This document shows positions 49,227-59,194 of a stretch of 64,000 bases of DNA, piece by piece (position 1 is the first letter of the stretch; each line of letters starts with the position of its first letter). The notes beneath the pieces were generated by a model, which was given only the letters and a program-made list of their open reading frames with translations, was not told the DNA's origin and did not search any database. A program made the position numbers and the translations under genes. Source of the stretch: JADJXV01 sp964527785 (GTDB taxonomy: Bacteria > Bacteroidota > Ignavibacteria > Kapaibacteriales > UBA961); NCBI GenBank assembly GCA_964527785.1, contig CAZGNO010000003.1, positions 29,422 through 93,421 of the forward strand. The letters run 5' to 3'.

Positions 49227-52200
49227 CTACCGAACAACTATAGCCGAAACAACTTGCGTTTCATCGTCCGTCTTAATACAAATATAATACATACCAACAG
49301 GCAACTCGTCTGTTGGTATTGTGTACTCATCTATTCCAGCATTTGCCTCCTGTACCGACCGGAAACACTCTACTCCCAATACTGAAATTAATGATAATCG
49401 TACATGGCATCGGCGTGGAATTGAAATCCTCACGTTGATTTTATCAGTGGCAGGGATTGGAAAAACTTCTGCCGATATATTCTTAGTGACCATAGCCGGA
49501 ATTTCTTTAATTCCTGTTATTGACGATACCGGATTATGGCATAAATATACTACAGCGCGTTGACCTTGGTCTGATATATATTCCGAACCGATAAACCACA
49601 CCTCGTCTGTTCCATTACCCTTAATAAAGTCTGATGGAGAGAAGTTACTACTTGCTCCTGCAAGCCGATTATCGCTAATGACACTTCCATCAGTACGAAT
49701 CGCAAGAAAACCATGATTAAATCCTTTTTGAGGTGTTCCCCATACAGCAAAATACTCAGAGCCCAGTCGCTGGAATTTTGCAAAGTTTTGCCATGTTGGG
49801 GTAGTGTATTCCCAAGTCAATCTTCCGTCCGAACCGATTTTTGCCAGATACCCTAATTGAACAGTATTGCCGAGTGAATCTTTAGTATCTACCCTCCCGC
49901 AAATTAGAAAATCACCCCAACCAATGTCTGCTACATCTGTCAGACGTATAGCATTGCTTTTTTCAATGTGCTTTTCACTCACTATTGTCCCGTCTGTTGA
50001 GTATGTTCGCTGAACAAGCCAGCGCGATGAATCTCCAGTGCCTAAATAAGGATTGGCAAACACTGTAATATACTGTGAATCTGGTGATGCAAGTGGACGC
50101 ATCACATCACCAAAGAGAGAATCACGGGCAATAGGTATGGTGTCCTTATTGAAAAACTGTAAGGAAGAAGAATACTTATTACGGAAAAGAAAAATATCAG
50201 TACCGTCAGGTAAGAAAGCACCGTCGAAATCGTGTGTCCAACCGGGTGGTTTAAAAGACCGACCATTTGTAAAGTATAGAATTGATGGGGTGGCTATGAT
50301 TGGTGTTGACCATCCATTAAAAGAAGTTAATATATGGTTTTTATAATGAATTAACTGGTAGCCACTTTGAGTGTATGTTCCTTCGCATTTATACCAAGGT
50401 TCAGCTCTTCCTGGCGAATATGTCTTAATATGTTTCCAAGAATTTAAAAGGCTGTCTGGAGATGAAATGCTTTGTTGGGGATGATAAGTAATTACTTGTA
50501 TGTTAGTAGATCTGGTAGAAGATGTATAGCACTCATGCCAATACAGATATAACTTCCCGTCATTACCTAATATTCCTTTCGAAAACGCATTTTCTATGTT
50601 TGTCCAATTGCCATCTGCTGTAGAATTATGCAAATTTACAGCATTTGAAATCCATTTCTTCTTTACTTCAATTAGATGGAGTGGAATTGTATCTGTATTT
50701 ATATATAAAGGCTTTGAGTGAGTGGATTGAGTCAATCCGTCACTGATTGTGAGTGAAACATTATAATAACGTTTTCCACCATACACGTGGCTTGGATTTT
50801 GAATTGTATCTTTTCGCATATCCCCAAAATTCCAATTCCATGAAATGATACTTCCTTGGGATTCATCTTTGAATTGTACTTCTAATGGTGCACTCCCAAA
50901 GCGGGGACTAGCACTGAAAGCAGGAATTAGGTTTGGAAGAATGAATATATAATCCTGTTTAGATATTGTATCAGTTACTCCGGATGTATCAGTTAAGTAT
51001 AGTTTTACGGAGAAATTACCGGCTGATGTAAATCTATGTATGGCAGTTGATGTAGAGTCTGTAAAGCCGTCTCCAAAATCCCATTTAAAACGTGCAATTG
51101 TTTTGCCTGAAATCATAGAAAAAGTAATTGCAGAATCTACATACATTTTCATTCTATCTGCATAAAAATCATTTTGTATGTTTGGCTTTGAATATTGCAG
51201 ATCAATAGTTCTTAGCATCCCATTGCTTGACCCAAATATTCCTGATTTAGAGTTTGGGCTAATTGCTACAGTTGTACAGTCAAAGGGAAGATTAAGAGAA
51301 TCAGTAATAATGTTGGCAGTAATATTGTAAATTAAAATCTGCCGACCCGAATTAATAAGTAGATGATTGTTTGTAGGTGCAACTGCTATTGAAATAGGTG
51401 TAAAAGGAAGAATAATACTTGAAACAGCCCCGTAAGGAGCAAGTGACCAATGGCTCATCGTCATATGGTCAATAAGAAAATAATGCTTCCCATTTGAAGT
51501 GATTACAGGAAAATAGCTTGAGGCATAAATACCTGTTCTTGTATGAAACCCTATAATGTCAAATTGAACTTCTTTCTGAATTTTTGTACTATCAAACTTC
51601 AAAAAAGCTTTCATCCAACCTGTATTTTCGGTTGTATTACCATTAGAACTTAACCTAATTTTATGAAAATATCCAATCCAAGCTGTCGAATTTACACCAA
51701 CAGCAACCGACCATCTTTTTACGGCACCACCATCAGAACTGATTAACTCAGATTTGCCTTCTTTGAGGAGATATTCTAACATTCCGCCATATCGTGTTCC
51801 ACTTGGAGGAAATCCATTTTCATTGTATGAGTTGTAAAATAACCACAATATTCCTAGTGCTGTGTCAAAAACCCCAGAGCATTCTTTAACTTCAGAAGTT
51901 GTCGTTATACTGAGCACTACATCGTAAAATAAGCTGTCCGTCTGTATGGAGTATATCATTGCATGGCATTTGTTGTCAGTTTGCAATCCGCAAACGGTAT
52001 ATGTATTCCCATCGTTTGCCACCATGACCGAGTATATTATTGAATAAGGAGATTTATCAATAGTTTTTATTCGAAGGAGTTTACCGGTCATGACATCCCA
52101 ATAGTGAACGCGCCAAAGCGAATCACTACTAACGCTATAGAGTTTATCACCATTTTGTGAATAAGCTACTTGTTGGATTGATCCTGTTTTGAGTATTTGT

Positions 52201-52301
52201 TGTTTGTATCCTGACGAATCAACCCAGCCGGATTCTTGTCCATATATTGGTAAACTCGTCAACGAACAAACAAGTATAGTGAAGATAAATAGTATTTTCA
52301 T
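49227..52301 (-). CDS. Giant T9SS-secreted protein with PKD domains and beta-propeller region
   Basis: 1024 residues from ATG 52301, which begins a signal peptide (MKILFIFTILVCSLTSLPIYG). The N-terminal part (about 30-370) has WD/propeller-like strands (VAYSQNGDKLYSVSSD, VAISPNSKSGIFGSSNG). Two PKD domains follow (about 380-540): FKWDFGDGFTDSTS and WNWNFGDMRKDTIQNPSHVYGG. Then comes a second strand-rich region with NKYSSSLQF and LLNSWKHIKT, and the chain ends in a T9SS sorting domain (VFPIPATDKINVR ... VSAIVVR). PKD domains are usual in secreted Bacteroidota proteins. No catalytic motif is visible, so it is probably a binding or structural surface protein. Confidence 0.87.
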   Translation of the reverse strand: MKILFIFTILVCSLTSLPIYGQESGWVDSSGYKQQILKTGSIQQVAYSQNGDKLYSVSSDSLWRVHYWDVMTGKLLRIKTIDKSPYSIIYSVMVANDGNTYTVCGLQTDNKCHAMIYSIQTDSLFYDVVLSITTTSEVKECSGVFDTALGILWLFYNSYNENGFPPSGTRYGGMLEYLLKEGKSELISSDGGAVKRWSVAVGVNSTAWIGYFHKIRLSSNGNTTENTGWMKAFLKFDSTKIQKEVQFDIIGFHTRTGIYASSYFPVITSNGKHYFLIDHMTMSHWSLAPYGAVSSIILPFTPISIAVAPTNNHLLINSGRQILIYNITANIITDSLNLPFDCTTVAISPNSKSGIFGSSNGMLRTIDLQYSKPNIQNDFYADRMKMYVDSAITFSMISGKTIARFKWDFGDGFTDSTSTAIHRFTSAGNFSVKLYLTDTSGVTDTISKQDYIFILPNLIPAFSASPRFGSAPLEVQFKDESQGSIISWNWNFGDMRKDTIQNPSHVYGGKRYYNVSLTISDGLTQSTHSKPLYINTDTIPLHLIEVKKKWISNAVNLHNSTADGNWTNIENAFSKGILGNDGKLYLYWHECYTSSTRSTNIQVITYHPQQSISSPDSLLNSWKHIKTYSPGRAEPWYKCEGTYTQSGYQLIHYKNHILTSFNGWSTPIIATPSILYFTNGRSFKPPGWTHDFDGAFLPDGTDIFLFRNKYSSSLQFFNKDTIPIARDSLFGDVMRPLASPDSQYITVFANPYLGTGDSSRWLVQRTYSTDGTIVSEKHIEKSNAIRLTDVADIGWGDFLICGRVDTKDSLGNTVQLGYLAKIGSDGRLTWEYTTPTWQNFAKFQRLGSEYFAVWGTPQKGFNHGFLAIRTDGSVISDNRLAGASSNFSPSDFIKGNGTDEVWFIGSEYISDQGQRAVVYLCHNPVSSITGIKEIPAMVTKNISAEVFPIPATDKINVRISIPRRCHVRLSLISVLGVECFRSVQEANAGIDEYTIPTDELPVGMYYICIKTDDETQVVSAIVVR

Positions 52302-52439
52302 AAAACACCATAAAATGAAAGTGAAAATATTGATTTGCAAATATGCTGTATTTACTTTAGTTTATCCCCAGAATTTAAAAATATGATAAATAGATGAAAA
52401 TTTTAAATTAAATTTTTGAGAGAGTACAATCTAATATAA

Positions 52440-53384
52440 TTACCCAACCCTTAGATAATCACTTATCTTATCCAATTCCAGAATAGTATATTGCTCATCG
52501 TCCGAGCGTTTGAACATAGGTGTAAAACGGGCATTCCAAATAAACTCGTGAAATTTATAGGAATGGCGGGTATGAACATTCTGCCCATATGTATCATCAT
52601 AAGCGTTAATAAGAATAAGTAATTCCACATCCGACTCGGTAAAGTCTGCTTCCGAATACCCAAACAGCGGGCTGTTCTCATCTATCGGGTGAACCACTGT
52701 CCAACTAAGCGAAAGAAAATTTACACGTTTGCGCTCTAAAACAAGCTCGTAGAATTTACGTGTAGATGTACCGTCTTCCTTTTCGTTCATCGAGAGCATA
52801 ATTTCAATTTGCACATTGCTGAGTACATTATTCTTAGCGTTTGCAATGCGAAACATCAATGCTGTATGTTCTTTAAAAGGTGCGACCAATAGATTATCAC
52901 TATAAATAAACTTCTCCACGGGACGCGAAAAACGCCCGTATAATATTCCTGTAGCGAGTGCAAAACTCATCAGCCCGACCAAAGACTCAAAAGCGGATAC
53001 CACATTGCCCATAAATCCAATGGGATTTATACGACCATACCCCACAGTCGTAAAGGTTTGAGTACTGAAAAAGAATGCTTCGATAAAATGCTCCCATACA
53101 CCACCGGTTGACATTCCCGTAAGATTTTCGTACCCGGTAATCATATATAGAAATGCAAAAAGGGCATTAACGGAAATATAAGTCAGCAGAACAATACTAT
53201 AGAATTTCCACCATCGAATTGTAATCAACGCATGAAAAAAACTGTAGTGCTCCAAAAAACGGAGTCCACTTTTGCGTATATTGAACGATCCGTCTTTATT
53301 GATAGCTCTACCCGCTTGGTTCGATACTTTATCGCTGAACCCCAAGTCTTTATAATCTGCAAATGTTCGTAGTTTTCGTTTCAT
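52440..53384 (-). CDS. Inward-rectifier-type K+ channel (KirBac family)
   Basis: 314 residues. Two membrane helices (about 61-82 and 127-150) flank a pore helix and the selectivity filter TTVGYG at 112-117. The C-terminal ~150 residues are the cytoplasmic IRK beta domain, with SDNLLVAPFKEHTALMFRIANAKNNVL (in pieces near 157-185), a known Kir pattern, and LSWTVVHPIDENSPL. It conducts K+ across the inner membrane, gated by cytoplasmic ligands in relatives. Monocistronic; a TAATTTTG -7 element lies at 53414-53421 on the minus strand, without a clear -33. Confidence 0.94.
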   Translation of the reverse strand: MKRKLRTFADYKDLGFSDKVSNQAGRAINKDGSFNIRKSGLRFLEHYSFFHALITIRWWKFYSIVLLTYISVNALFAFLYMITGYENLTGMSTGGVWEHFIEAFFFSTQTFTTVGYGRINPIGFMGNVVSAFESLVGLMSFALATGILYGRFSRPVEKFIYSDNLLVAPFKEHTALMFRIANAKNNVLSNVQIEIMLSMNEKEDGTSTRKFYELVLERKRVNFLSLSWTVVHPIDENSPLFGYSEADFTESDVELLILINAYDDTYGQNVHTRHSYKFHEFIWNARFTPMFKRSDDEQYTILELDKISDYLRVG

Positions 53385-53577
53385 AATTTTTAATTAATTG
53401 TTGATATTACCGGCAAAATTACATCGTTTTTTGAGTTTAACTGTAGTAATGACCAACGAAAAGAAAGAGTTTTATTAAACCACACTACAGAACTGTAAAA
53501 AGCAATTGGATATGGCAGCCCCATTGTGTAATTTGCGATCACATACTTTTTGATTTCATTCATTTATAAATACTGAT

Positions 53578-54063
53578 ATGATTACTTCCCTCGAAATTCG
53601 TGCAAAGATTGACGAAATTCGTATGCTACCGGAAGCAATTTCGGACGCGGTACGCAATCTTAATGATTCTCAATTAGATACACCATACCGTACAGGTGGC
53701 TGGACTATCCGTCAGGTAGTTCACCATACCGCCGATTCGCATATGAATGCTTATATCAGAATGAAGCTGATGCTAACAGAAGAACATCCTTCCATCAAAC
53801 CATACGACCAAGACCTTTGGGCTTCATTACCTGACAGTAAATATCTCCCGCTTGAGTCATCGCTTCTCATTTTACGGGGTCTTCATTTCAGATGGACGGT
53901 TTTGTTAGATAATTTAACTGATGATGCACTCAGCCGCAGTGGTTTTCACCCTGAAATAGGTGAAGTTACACTCGCCGATATGATAGCATCGTATGCCCAT
54001 CACGGATTGAACCATATAATGCAAATCACAGACTTACGCGAAAGAATGGGATGGAATGATTAA
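53578..54063 (+). CDS. DinB/YfiT-family metal-dependent protein (possible thiol S-transferase)
   Basis: 161 residues. DinB-like four-helix bundle with the YfiT pattern: GGWTIRQVVHHTADSHMNAYIRMKL (in pieces 40-64) and AHHGLNHIMQI (140-150). The metal ligands are His50, His142 and His146. Family members include bacillithiol S-transferases (BstA) and hydrolases of unknown substrate. Together with the bacilliredoxin at 24979 this hints at bacillithiol use, but YfiT-type proteins also occur without it. It is followed 40 bases later by the VWA-protein gene, possibly one transcript. Confidence 0.9.
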   Translation: MITSLEIRAKIDEIRMLPEAISDAVRNLNDSQLDTPYRTGGWTIRQVVHHTADSHMNAYIRMKLMLTEEHPSIKPYDQDLWASLPDSKYLPLESSLLILRGLHFRWTVLLDNLTDDALSRSGFHPEIGEVTLADMIASYAHHGLNHIMQITDLRERMGWND

Positions 54064-54103
54064 AGGATAGTCTTTCTACAAAACTAAAGAATATGAGGGG
54101 TCT

Positions 54104-55645
54104 ATGCCACATCAATTTACTGCTGAAAGTACATTCTTCAACCGAATGGAGGAGTTTGGCTTTTTTGATGCAATTGCCGACAGATTACCCGAAGAATTTA
54201 CACTTGTATTTGAAATTGCTCGTATTTTGGAAGATGAATCCAAACCCCTTACTCAGCGTTTAGCACCGATTCTCTGGCAGAAATCCAGTGATATTCCGCC
54301 TCCTCACAGCCCTGAACATGATATAATCCCGCACCTCCCTGCCTCAGAGGAATACGAAGCTGCACTGATAGACAGTTTCCGCGATATAGCCCGCATTTAC
54401 CCGCATCAGTTTCTTTTGCCTGAGGAAGTTTTTTTTCAAAAATTAGTCGAGCGGTCGTTGTGGCTTCCCAAACCGAAAGCACCAAGAAATTATCGCTACC
54501 AAACCGAGAGCAACGATTTTGCTCCCGACAGCCGTAAGCAAAAGGTGTATTTGTTATTTGATACTTCCAAGTCCATGCAGGAGCATTATAGGATTCACCT
54601 TGCAAAGGCAATTGCATTTTTCTTTTTACGGCAAAACAGGAAGGAACTCGGAACAGTTTATTTCCGTACTTTTGATGCTGAAATCGGAGAGTTACGCACA
54701 GCCAACGACATACACGGGTTTGAGCAGTTAATTAGCGAGGCGATGCACCTTCGTGCATTAGGACGTGGAACAGCCCTCGAAAAAGCACTTCTGACAGCGG
54801 TTGCCGATATTCGATCGGCAAGTATGATGGGCGAAGCGGAAATCCTTGTGATAACAGACGGTGCTGCACATATTGATGTTGAAAAACTACGTCCGCTTTT
54901 GGGTGAAACAATCAAGATAAATACGGTAAAGATAGGAACAGCCAGTATAACGCCTGATGCAAAATTTTTGCAGGGATTGATTATGACCGGAGGTTCTGAG
55001 GAAATAAAAGTCGTAAGGGACTTACAGCAGAAATTACGGGATTTGGAACATCAGATTCATAACGCCGGAAGCGAAAGTCGCCGCGGCGTGCTAAGAAGTG
55101 AAGCGGGCTACATTGCAAAACAAATCAATCTTCAAACTGAACGTATCGGAAAGAAAATAGCAGAGCGGTACGGACGTGAAATTGAAGATATTTCCGATAC
55201 ATTCATCCAAATTACCGACCTAGTGCCGCAGGACATTTTCCGGCTGTCCGAAGATAAAACCGAAGAGCTTCGTGCGCTCACTGCCGAAATGCTCTCTACT
55301 CTTATTAATGAGCCGTCACTCGAAGACCTCAAGAAAGCAGCTCTCCTCAGTGACCATCTCGAAATGATGGCAGATCATCACGGTATAGAATCGGAGGAAC
55401 TGAGCCAGACAGCAAAAGAGCTGCAAAAACTGCTGGAAAAAATCCTCAAAGAGGGGGGAGATACTTCCCACCAATTCCTTGAACTCTCAGAAAAGGATGA
55501 AATTCAATTATCGAAAATGATGCAGAAGAAATCCAATGCTATGGTGCGGATTCCGCTTGCACGGTTGATTAAGTTGATGTTGAGGAAGGTGAAGCGGGCT
55601 GTTATGCGGGTAGTTAAGAGGAAGAAGAGCAGGGGCAAAAAGTAA
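54104..55645 (+). CDS. VWA-domain protein with MIDAS motif
   Basis: 513 residues. An N-terminal helical region (1-140) precedes a von Willebrand A domain (about 146-300). The MIDAS metal-site motif DTSKS lies at 153-157 (Asp153, Ser155, Ser157), the matching Thr is in GRGTALEKAL, and the Asp is in VITDGAAH. The C-terminal ~200 residues are highly charged helices (LRDLEHQIHNAG; KRAVMRVVKRKKS), ending in a basic tail. No signal peptide, so probably cytoplasmic, as in VWA proteins that work with MoxR-type AAA+ ATPases. No such ATPase is adjacent. The function is unknown. Confidence 0.85.
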   Translation: MPHQFTAESTFFNRMEEFGFFDAIADRLPEEFTLVFEIARILEDESKPLTQRLAPILWQKSSDIPPPHSPEHDIIPHLPASEEYEAALIDSFRDIARIYPHQFLLPEEVFFQKLVERSLWLPKPKAPRNYRYQTESNDFAPDSRKQKVYLLFDTSKSMQEHYRIHLAKAIAFFFLRQNRKELGTVYFRTFDAEIGELRTANDIHGFEQLISEAMHLRALGRGTALEKALLTAVADIRSASMMGEAEILVITDGAAHIDVEKLRPLLGETIKINTVKIGTASITPDAKFLQGLIMTGGSEEIKVVRDLQQKLRDLEHQIHNAGSESRRGVLRSEAGYIAKQINLQTERIGKKIAERYGREIEDISDTFIQITDLVPQDIFRLSEDKTEELRALTAEMLSTLINEPSLEDLKKAALLSDHLEMMADHHGIESEELSQTAKELQKLLEKILKEGGDTSHQFLELSEKDEIQLSKMMQKKSNAMVRIPLARLIKLMLRKVKRAVMRVVKRKKSRGKK

Positions 55646-55754
55646 GATACGGACCAACATATAGTTCTGTCTGTTGTTACAACCGATATGCCTGACCTTA
55701 AAAACAGAATTAAGAGATTTTGCAACTCTACCGACAGGTAAAGACCTTCTCTGA

Positions 55755-55808
55755 AAAATCAAAAAGCCCTGACAGCTTCTTAGAAGCATATCGGGGCTTT
55801 TTGATTTT
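55755..55808. terminator. Bidirectional terminator between convergent genes
   Basis: 15-bp stem AAAATCAAAAAGCCC (55755-55769) / GGGCTTTTTGATTTT (55794-55808), long loop. T-runs on both sides serve the VWA gene and the GCS2-type gene. Confidence 0.85.
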
Positions 55809-55823
55809 GAACACGAATATATC

Positions 55824-57074
55824 CTACACATCAATCGCCGGAGTAAGCGAAGTTAGTTTCTCCCTAATCGAATCCTCCGAAGGAAGCTGCAAATCATTGA
55901 TATACCCCGATGCATCTTCCATGAGTCCCATCGTAGTTTCACGGTGGATATACTGCACCACTTCCTCCATACTTTTGTTCTTCTCATAGACTTTGAGCTG
56001 TCTGTCGGCTCCGCTTCCCATTTCTAGGATTTGGTAGATATATTCGATTTCACGGCGAGAACCGAGTTCGTCCACTACATCATCCACAAATTCCAACAAC
56101 TCACGGACGAGTGCACGGGCAGGAACTTCACGTTGCTTACCGAAGTCAATCAATTTACCGTCCAAACCGTAGCGAACTGCCCGCCATTTGTTTTCCATAA
56201 TCAACGCACGTGAATAGCGGCGGAAACTAAGGTTCTTTTTGTAAAGAGAATATAGTTTTGCTGCGAGTGCTTGCAAGAGCGCGGCAATAGCAATGGTTTC
56301 ATCCACTCGCATCGGCAAATCACATATACGGACTTCAAGCGTAGGAAAGAATGGATGCGGGCGTATATCCCACCAGACTTTTTTGGCATTGTCTATACAA
56401 TTGGTCTTGATAAGGAAATTCACATATCCTTCATATTCCGCCCAACTGCTGAATTCATCCGGCAGGTTAGTACGCGGGAATCTTTCAAATACTTTGGAGC
56501 GATACGATTTTAAACCTGTTTTTTCTCCCATCCAGAACGGAGAATTGGTGGTAATCGCAAGAACGTGCGGCAGGAAATACCGCATTTCATTCATAATCTG
56601 AATTTGTAATTCACGATTCTCAATGCCGATATGAATGTGCATTCCGAAAATCAAAAGAGAACGTGCAAGCATTTGCATGTCCTCCACCAAAACGCGGTAT
56701 CGCTCATCAGGATAAATTTCCTGATCTTGCCAACGTGCAAACGGGTGGGTACTTGCTGCCCCTATCAACAGTCCGTTTTGCCGCGCAAGCTGCCAAATAA
56801 TAGAACGTAATTTGGTTAGTTCAAACTTTGCTTCCCGTGCATTTTTGCAAACACTTGTACCGATTTCAAGCATCGAACCGTGCATTTCGGGTTTAATGTG
56901 TTCGTGAAGGAGCGTCTGTCCTTTAGAAAGTAATTCCATATTGATATGCGACCGCAAATCATACGTTTGCGGGTCAATCATCATGTATTCTTCCTCAATT
57001 CCAAGCGTAAAAGCGGGACGGGTTTCCAGATCATCAATCATCGGCGATGAAACAGGCGATGAGGTAGGATTCAT
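55824..57074 (-). CDS. GCS2-family carboxylate-amine ligase (YbdK-type glutamate-cysteine ligase relative)
   Basis: 416 residues from ATG 57074 (AAAGGGA upstream; the open frame extends to 57110). ATP-dependent gamma-glutamyl or carboxylate-amine ligation; YbdK has weak glutamate-cysteine ligase activity. Motifs: FTLGIEEEYMMIDP near 22-35, HGSMLEIGTSVCKN near 65-78, FGMHIHIGIEN near 142-152, WWDIRPHPFFPTLEVRICDLPM (in pieces near 234-255), and RAVRYGLDGKLIDFG. The fold and residues fit GCS2, and all core motifs are present. The substrate is uncertain; a role in low-molecular-weight thiol synthesis is possible. It is alone on its strand. Confidence 0.9.
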   Translation of the reverse strand: MNPTSSPVSSPMIDDLETRPAFTLGIEEEYMMIDPQTYDLRSHINMELLSKGQTLLHEHIKPEMHGSMLEIGTSVCKNAREAKFELTKLRSIIWQLARQNGLLIGAASTHPFARWQDQEIYPDERYRVLVEDMQMLARSLLIFGMHIHIGIENRELQIQIMNEMRYFLPHVLAITTNSPFWMGEKTGLKSYRSKVFERFPRTNLPDEFSSWAEYEGYVNFLIKTNCIDNAKKVWWDIRPHPFFPTLEVRICDLPMRVDETIAIAALLQALAAKLYSLYKKNLSFRRYSRALIMENKWRAVRYGLDGKLIDFGKQREVPARALVRELLEFVDDVVDELGSRREIEYIYQILEMGSGADRQLKVYEKNKSMEEVVQYIHRETTMGLMEDASGYINDLQLPSEDSIREKLTSLTPAIDV

Positions 57075-57471
57075 AAATTTTCCCTTTATTTTTCCATAAG
57101 AATAGCGCACTTGATAAAATGCTGTAGCAAAAATACACTTTTTCTCAAATTCAATTCATTCAAATTTTCATAAGATGAAAACTTCCTCTTGGTTTATATG
57201 GACTCAAGCAAATCGAAGTGAATAATTCGTATGCTGCTCTTTGGGCACTTAATCCTGTAGGTAGGTATTTATAATCTTTTATTTGTATTTATTGGGGGTT
57301 TGTTAAATAGATTCATAAATGAATGCAGCAGGAAAAGATTACTGAAGATTACGCAAAGAACCCTTTTACACTCAATGAAATCATTGGATTGTAATAGTAT
57401 GATTGTGTGAAATGTGTTATCTTTGTGCTTGGCTATTACTACTCAAATTAAATAATTTACCGAAGAATTCC
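57075..57471. other. Divergent intergenic region
   Basis: About 400 bases, no supported gene. A minus-strand TATTTTTG (57135-57128) may be the -7 element of the GCS2-type gene. The plus-strand TATCTTTG at 57418-57425 serves the glycosyltransferase. No repeats seen. Confidence 0.55.
57418..57425 (+). promoter_or_regulatory. Promoter -7 element of the glycosyltransferase gene
   Basis: TATCTTTG matches TAnnTTTG; no TTTG lies at the ideal -33 spacing. It overlaps the nominal upstream open frame (from 57403), favouring the GTG start at 57472. Confidence 0.5.
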
Positions 57472-58191
57472 GTGAAAAAACTCTCGATTGTTATTCCCTG
57501 TTATAATGAAAGAAACACCTTACGGGTTATCATTGATGCTGTACGAAGTGTGGATTTATCCCATTTGGATATAGAAAAGGAAATAGTCGTCGTAGATGAC
57601 GGTTCCAAAGACGGAACACAGGAAATTGCAAGTATTCTTCGTAAAGAAAATCTGATTCAAATTCTTGAATTAAAGAGAGTAAATGAAGGAAAAGGTGCTG
57701 CGCTCAGGACAGGGATTTCACTCGCAACCGGTGATATTATCATCATTCAGGATGCCGATTTGGAATATGACCCTAACGAATACGAAAAGCTACTGGCTCC
57801 AATATTAGCCGGAAAGGCAGATGTTGTGTACGGCTCCCGTTTCGCCGGAGGGGAAGTTCACCGTGTCTTGTATTTTTGGCATTCAGCAGGTAACAAATTT
57901 CTCACATTTCTCTCGAATGTTTGTACCGATCTGAACCTGACAGATATGGAAACCTGTTATAAGGTATTCAAAGCAGAGATTGCCAAAGAAATACAGATAG
58001 AAGAGAACCGTTTTGGTTTTGAACCGGAAGTAACGGCAAAACTGGCGAAATTAGCCAAAAGAAAAAATTACAAGATTTTCGAGGTAGGAATTTCGTACAA
58101 TGGCAGAACGTATGACGAAGGTAAAAAAATCAATTGGAAAGACGGAGTGAGTGCAATTTGGTGTATAATTAAATATAATCTGCTTACGTGA
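57472..58191 (+). CDS. Family 2 glycosyltransferase (dolichyl/polyprenyl-phosphate mannosyl- or glucosyltransferase-like)
   Basis: 239 residues from GTG 57472. The frame continues to 57403, but that part lies under the promoter element and is not family-like. GT-A fold: KKLSIVIPCYNERNTL at the start, VVVDDGSKDGT near 38-48, GKGAALRTGI, and the divalent-cation motif IQDADLEYDPNEY near 94-106. Then come VVYGSRF, the acceptor loop TDMETCYKVF and EVGISYNGRTYDEGKKINWKDG. This resembles DPM1-like transferases that charge a polyprenyl phosphate. No membrane helices follow, so it is the soluble, membrane-associated type. The sugar is not determined. Confidence 0.92.
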   Translation: MKKLSIVIPCYNERNTLRVIIDAVRSVDLSHLDIEKEIVVVDDGSKDGTQEIASILRKENLIQILELKRVNEGKGAALRTGISLATGDIIIIQDADLEYDPNEYEKLLAPILAGKADVVYGSRFAGGEVHRVLYFWHSAGNKFLTFLSNVCTDLNLTDMETCYKVFKAEIAKEIQIEENRFGFEPEVTAKLAKLAKRKNYKIFEVGISYNGRTYDEGKKINWKDGVSAIWCIIKYNLLT

Positions 58192-58281
58192 ATCAATAGT
58201 TAGTAAGAAAAACACTGAGAATTATACGAAAAAGACAAAAAAAACCTTTTGTGACTTTTGTGGTAAAAGTTAGAACTATCC

Positions 58282-59169
58282 TCAAAATCTCAACCCATAC
58301 CACACCACATTAGGGTAAATCTTCACCGCAGGAGCAGGGAAGTGATAATAACCTAGTGCTTTCGAAACTGCTTTCCAGAATTTTCCTTCAATCGGAATAC
58401 CGGCAAGATTCCAATCCAGTCCAATAAATATCTCGTGATGCCCGCCTCCGAAGCCATTAAGCTGCTTTACACTATGTCCGATTGCGAGGTTTATCCACGC
58501 AGGATAATATTCAGCAACGGAGTGTGGCAGAAGGTTTTTTACACCGATGGATAGCCAGTGGTATGTACTTTCATAGTCGTCGAAAATAACGTTTTTTGTT
58601 CCCGTCTTATATAGTTCAGAAGGGTAGAAACTTACCTTTACGGTGAAATTCTGCAATAGTTTGGAACGTTGTTGCAAAATAGGATAGGCAGCTCCCAGTA
58701 TATTTGCAGTCATATCCCCCCAACTGAATCCCAAATAGCCACCACCATTGTCTTTAGAATATCCGTCACGAATTTCTACAAATGTTTGGTGTGCAAGTCC
58801 AAGTCCCGCTCCATACCACAATGCCGATACGGAATCAACATTAGCCCATTGTAGTGCTTCGGAATATATACCGGCAACCATATACGGAAAGAAGAAATGC
58901 CCCAGTTTGTCGGCTCCGATAGCATATTCCCAATCACGGTCGAAATTAAAATAGAAGTCTGTTTTTTCGCCCTTCCACCAGAGGTTCTTTTGGAGAATGA
59001 AGCCATAAGTGATACCGACTGCTGTTGCCCCGCCCACGATTGCAAGACGGGTGTAGTTTATGGAAGTATCTGGTTGGTGTGATGTGGAATCAGACGGTGT
59101 TACTTGATATGATTGCAGTACGCAAGTCGCAATTACAAACAGGAAACATACTGTGAAAAGGGATTTCAT
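58282..59169 (-). CDS. DUF2279-family predicted periplasmic/membrane protein
   Basis: 295 residues. N-terminal signal (MKSLFTVCFLFVIATCVLQSY). The family-like core is DRDWEYAIGADKLGHFFFPYMVAGIYSEALQW (in pieces near 78-110), then AGLGLAHQTFVEIRDGYSKDNGGGYLGFSWGDMTANILGA, matching DUF2279 proteins (GADKxGH and FSWGD are typical). The C-terminal third is beta-rich and ends in VVWYGLRF, suggesting an outer-membrane or envelope location. The function is unknown. The start lies 26 bases from a terminator on the opposite side. Not in an operon. Confidence 0.82.
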   Translation of the reverse strand: MKSLFTVCFLFVIATCVLQSYQVTPSDSTSHQPDTSINYTRLAIVGGATAVGITYGFILQKNLWWKGEKTDFYFNFDRDWEYAIGADKLGHFFFPYMVAGIYSEALQWANVDSVSALWYGAGLGLAHQTFVEIRDGYSKDNGGGYLGFSWGDMTANILGAAYPILQQRSKLLQNFTVKVSFYPSELYKTGTKNVIFDDYESTYHWLSIGVKNLLPHSVAEYYPAWINLAIGHSVKQLNGFGGGHHEIFIGLDWNLAGIPIEGKFWKAVSKALGYYHFPAPAVKIYPNVVWYGLRF

Positions 59170-59194
59170 TAGACACGGCAGTATTGTGGGAAAT

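Noticed and set aside
57174..57224. 16-codon frame in the region before the glycosyltransferase
   Set aside because: No ribosome-binding site and no recognisable content; too short to support.
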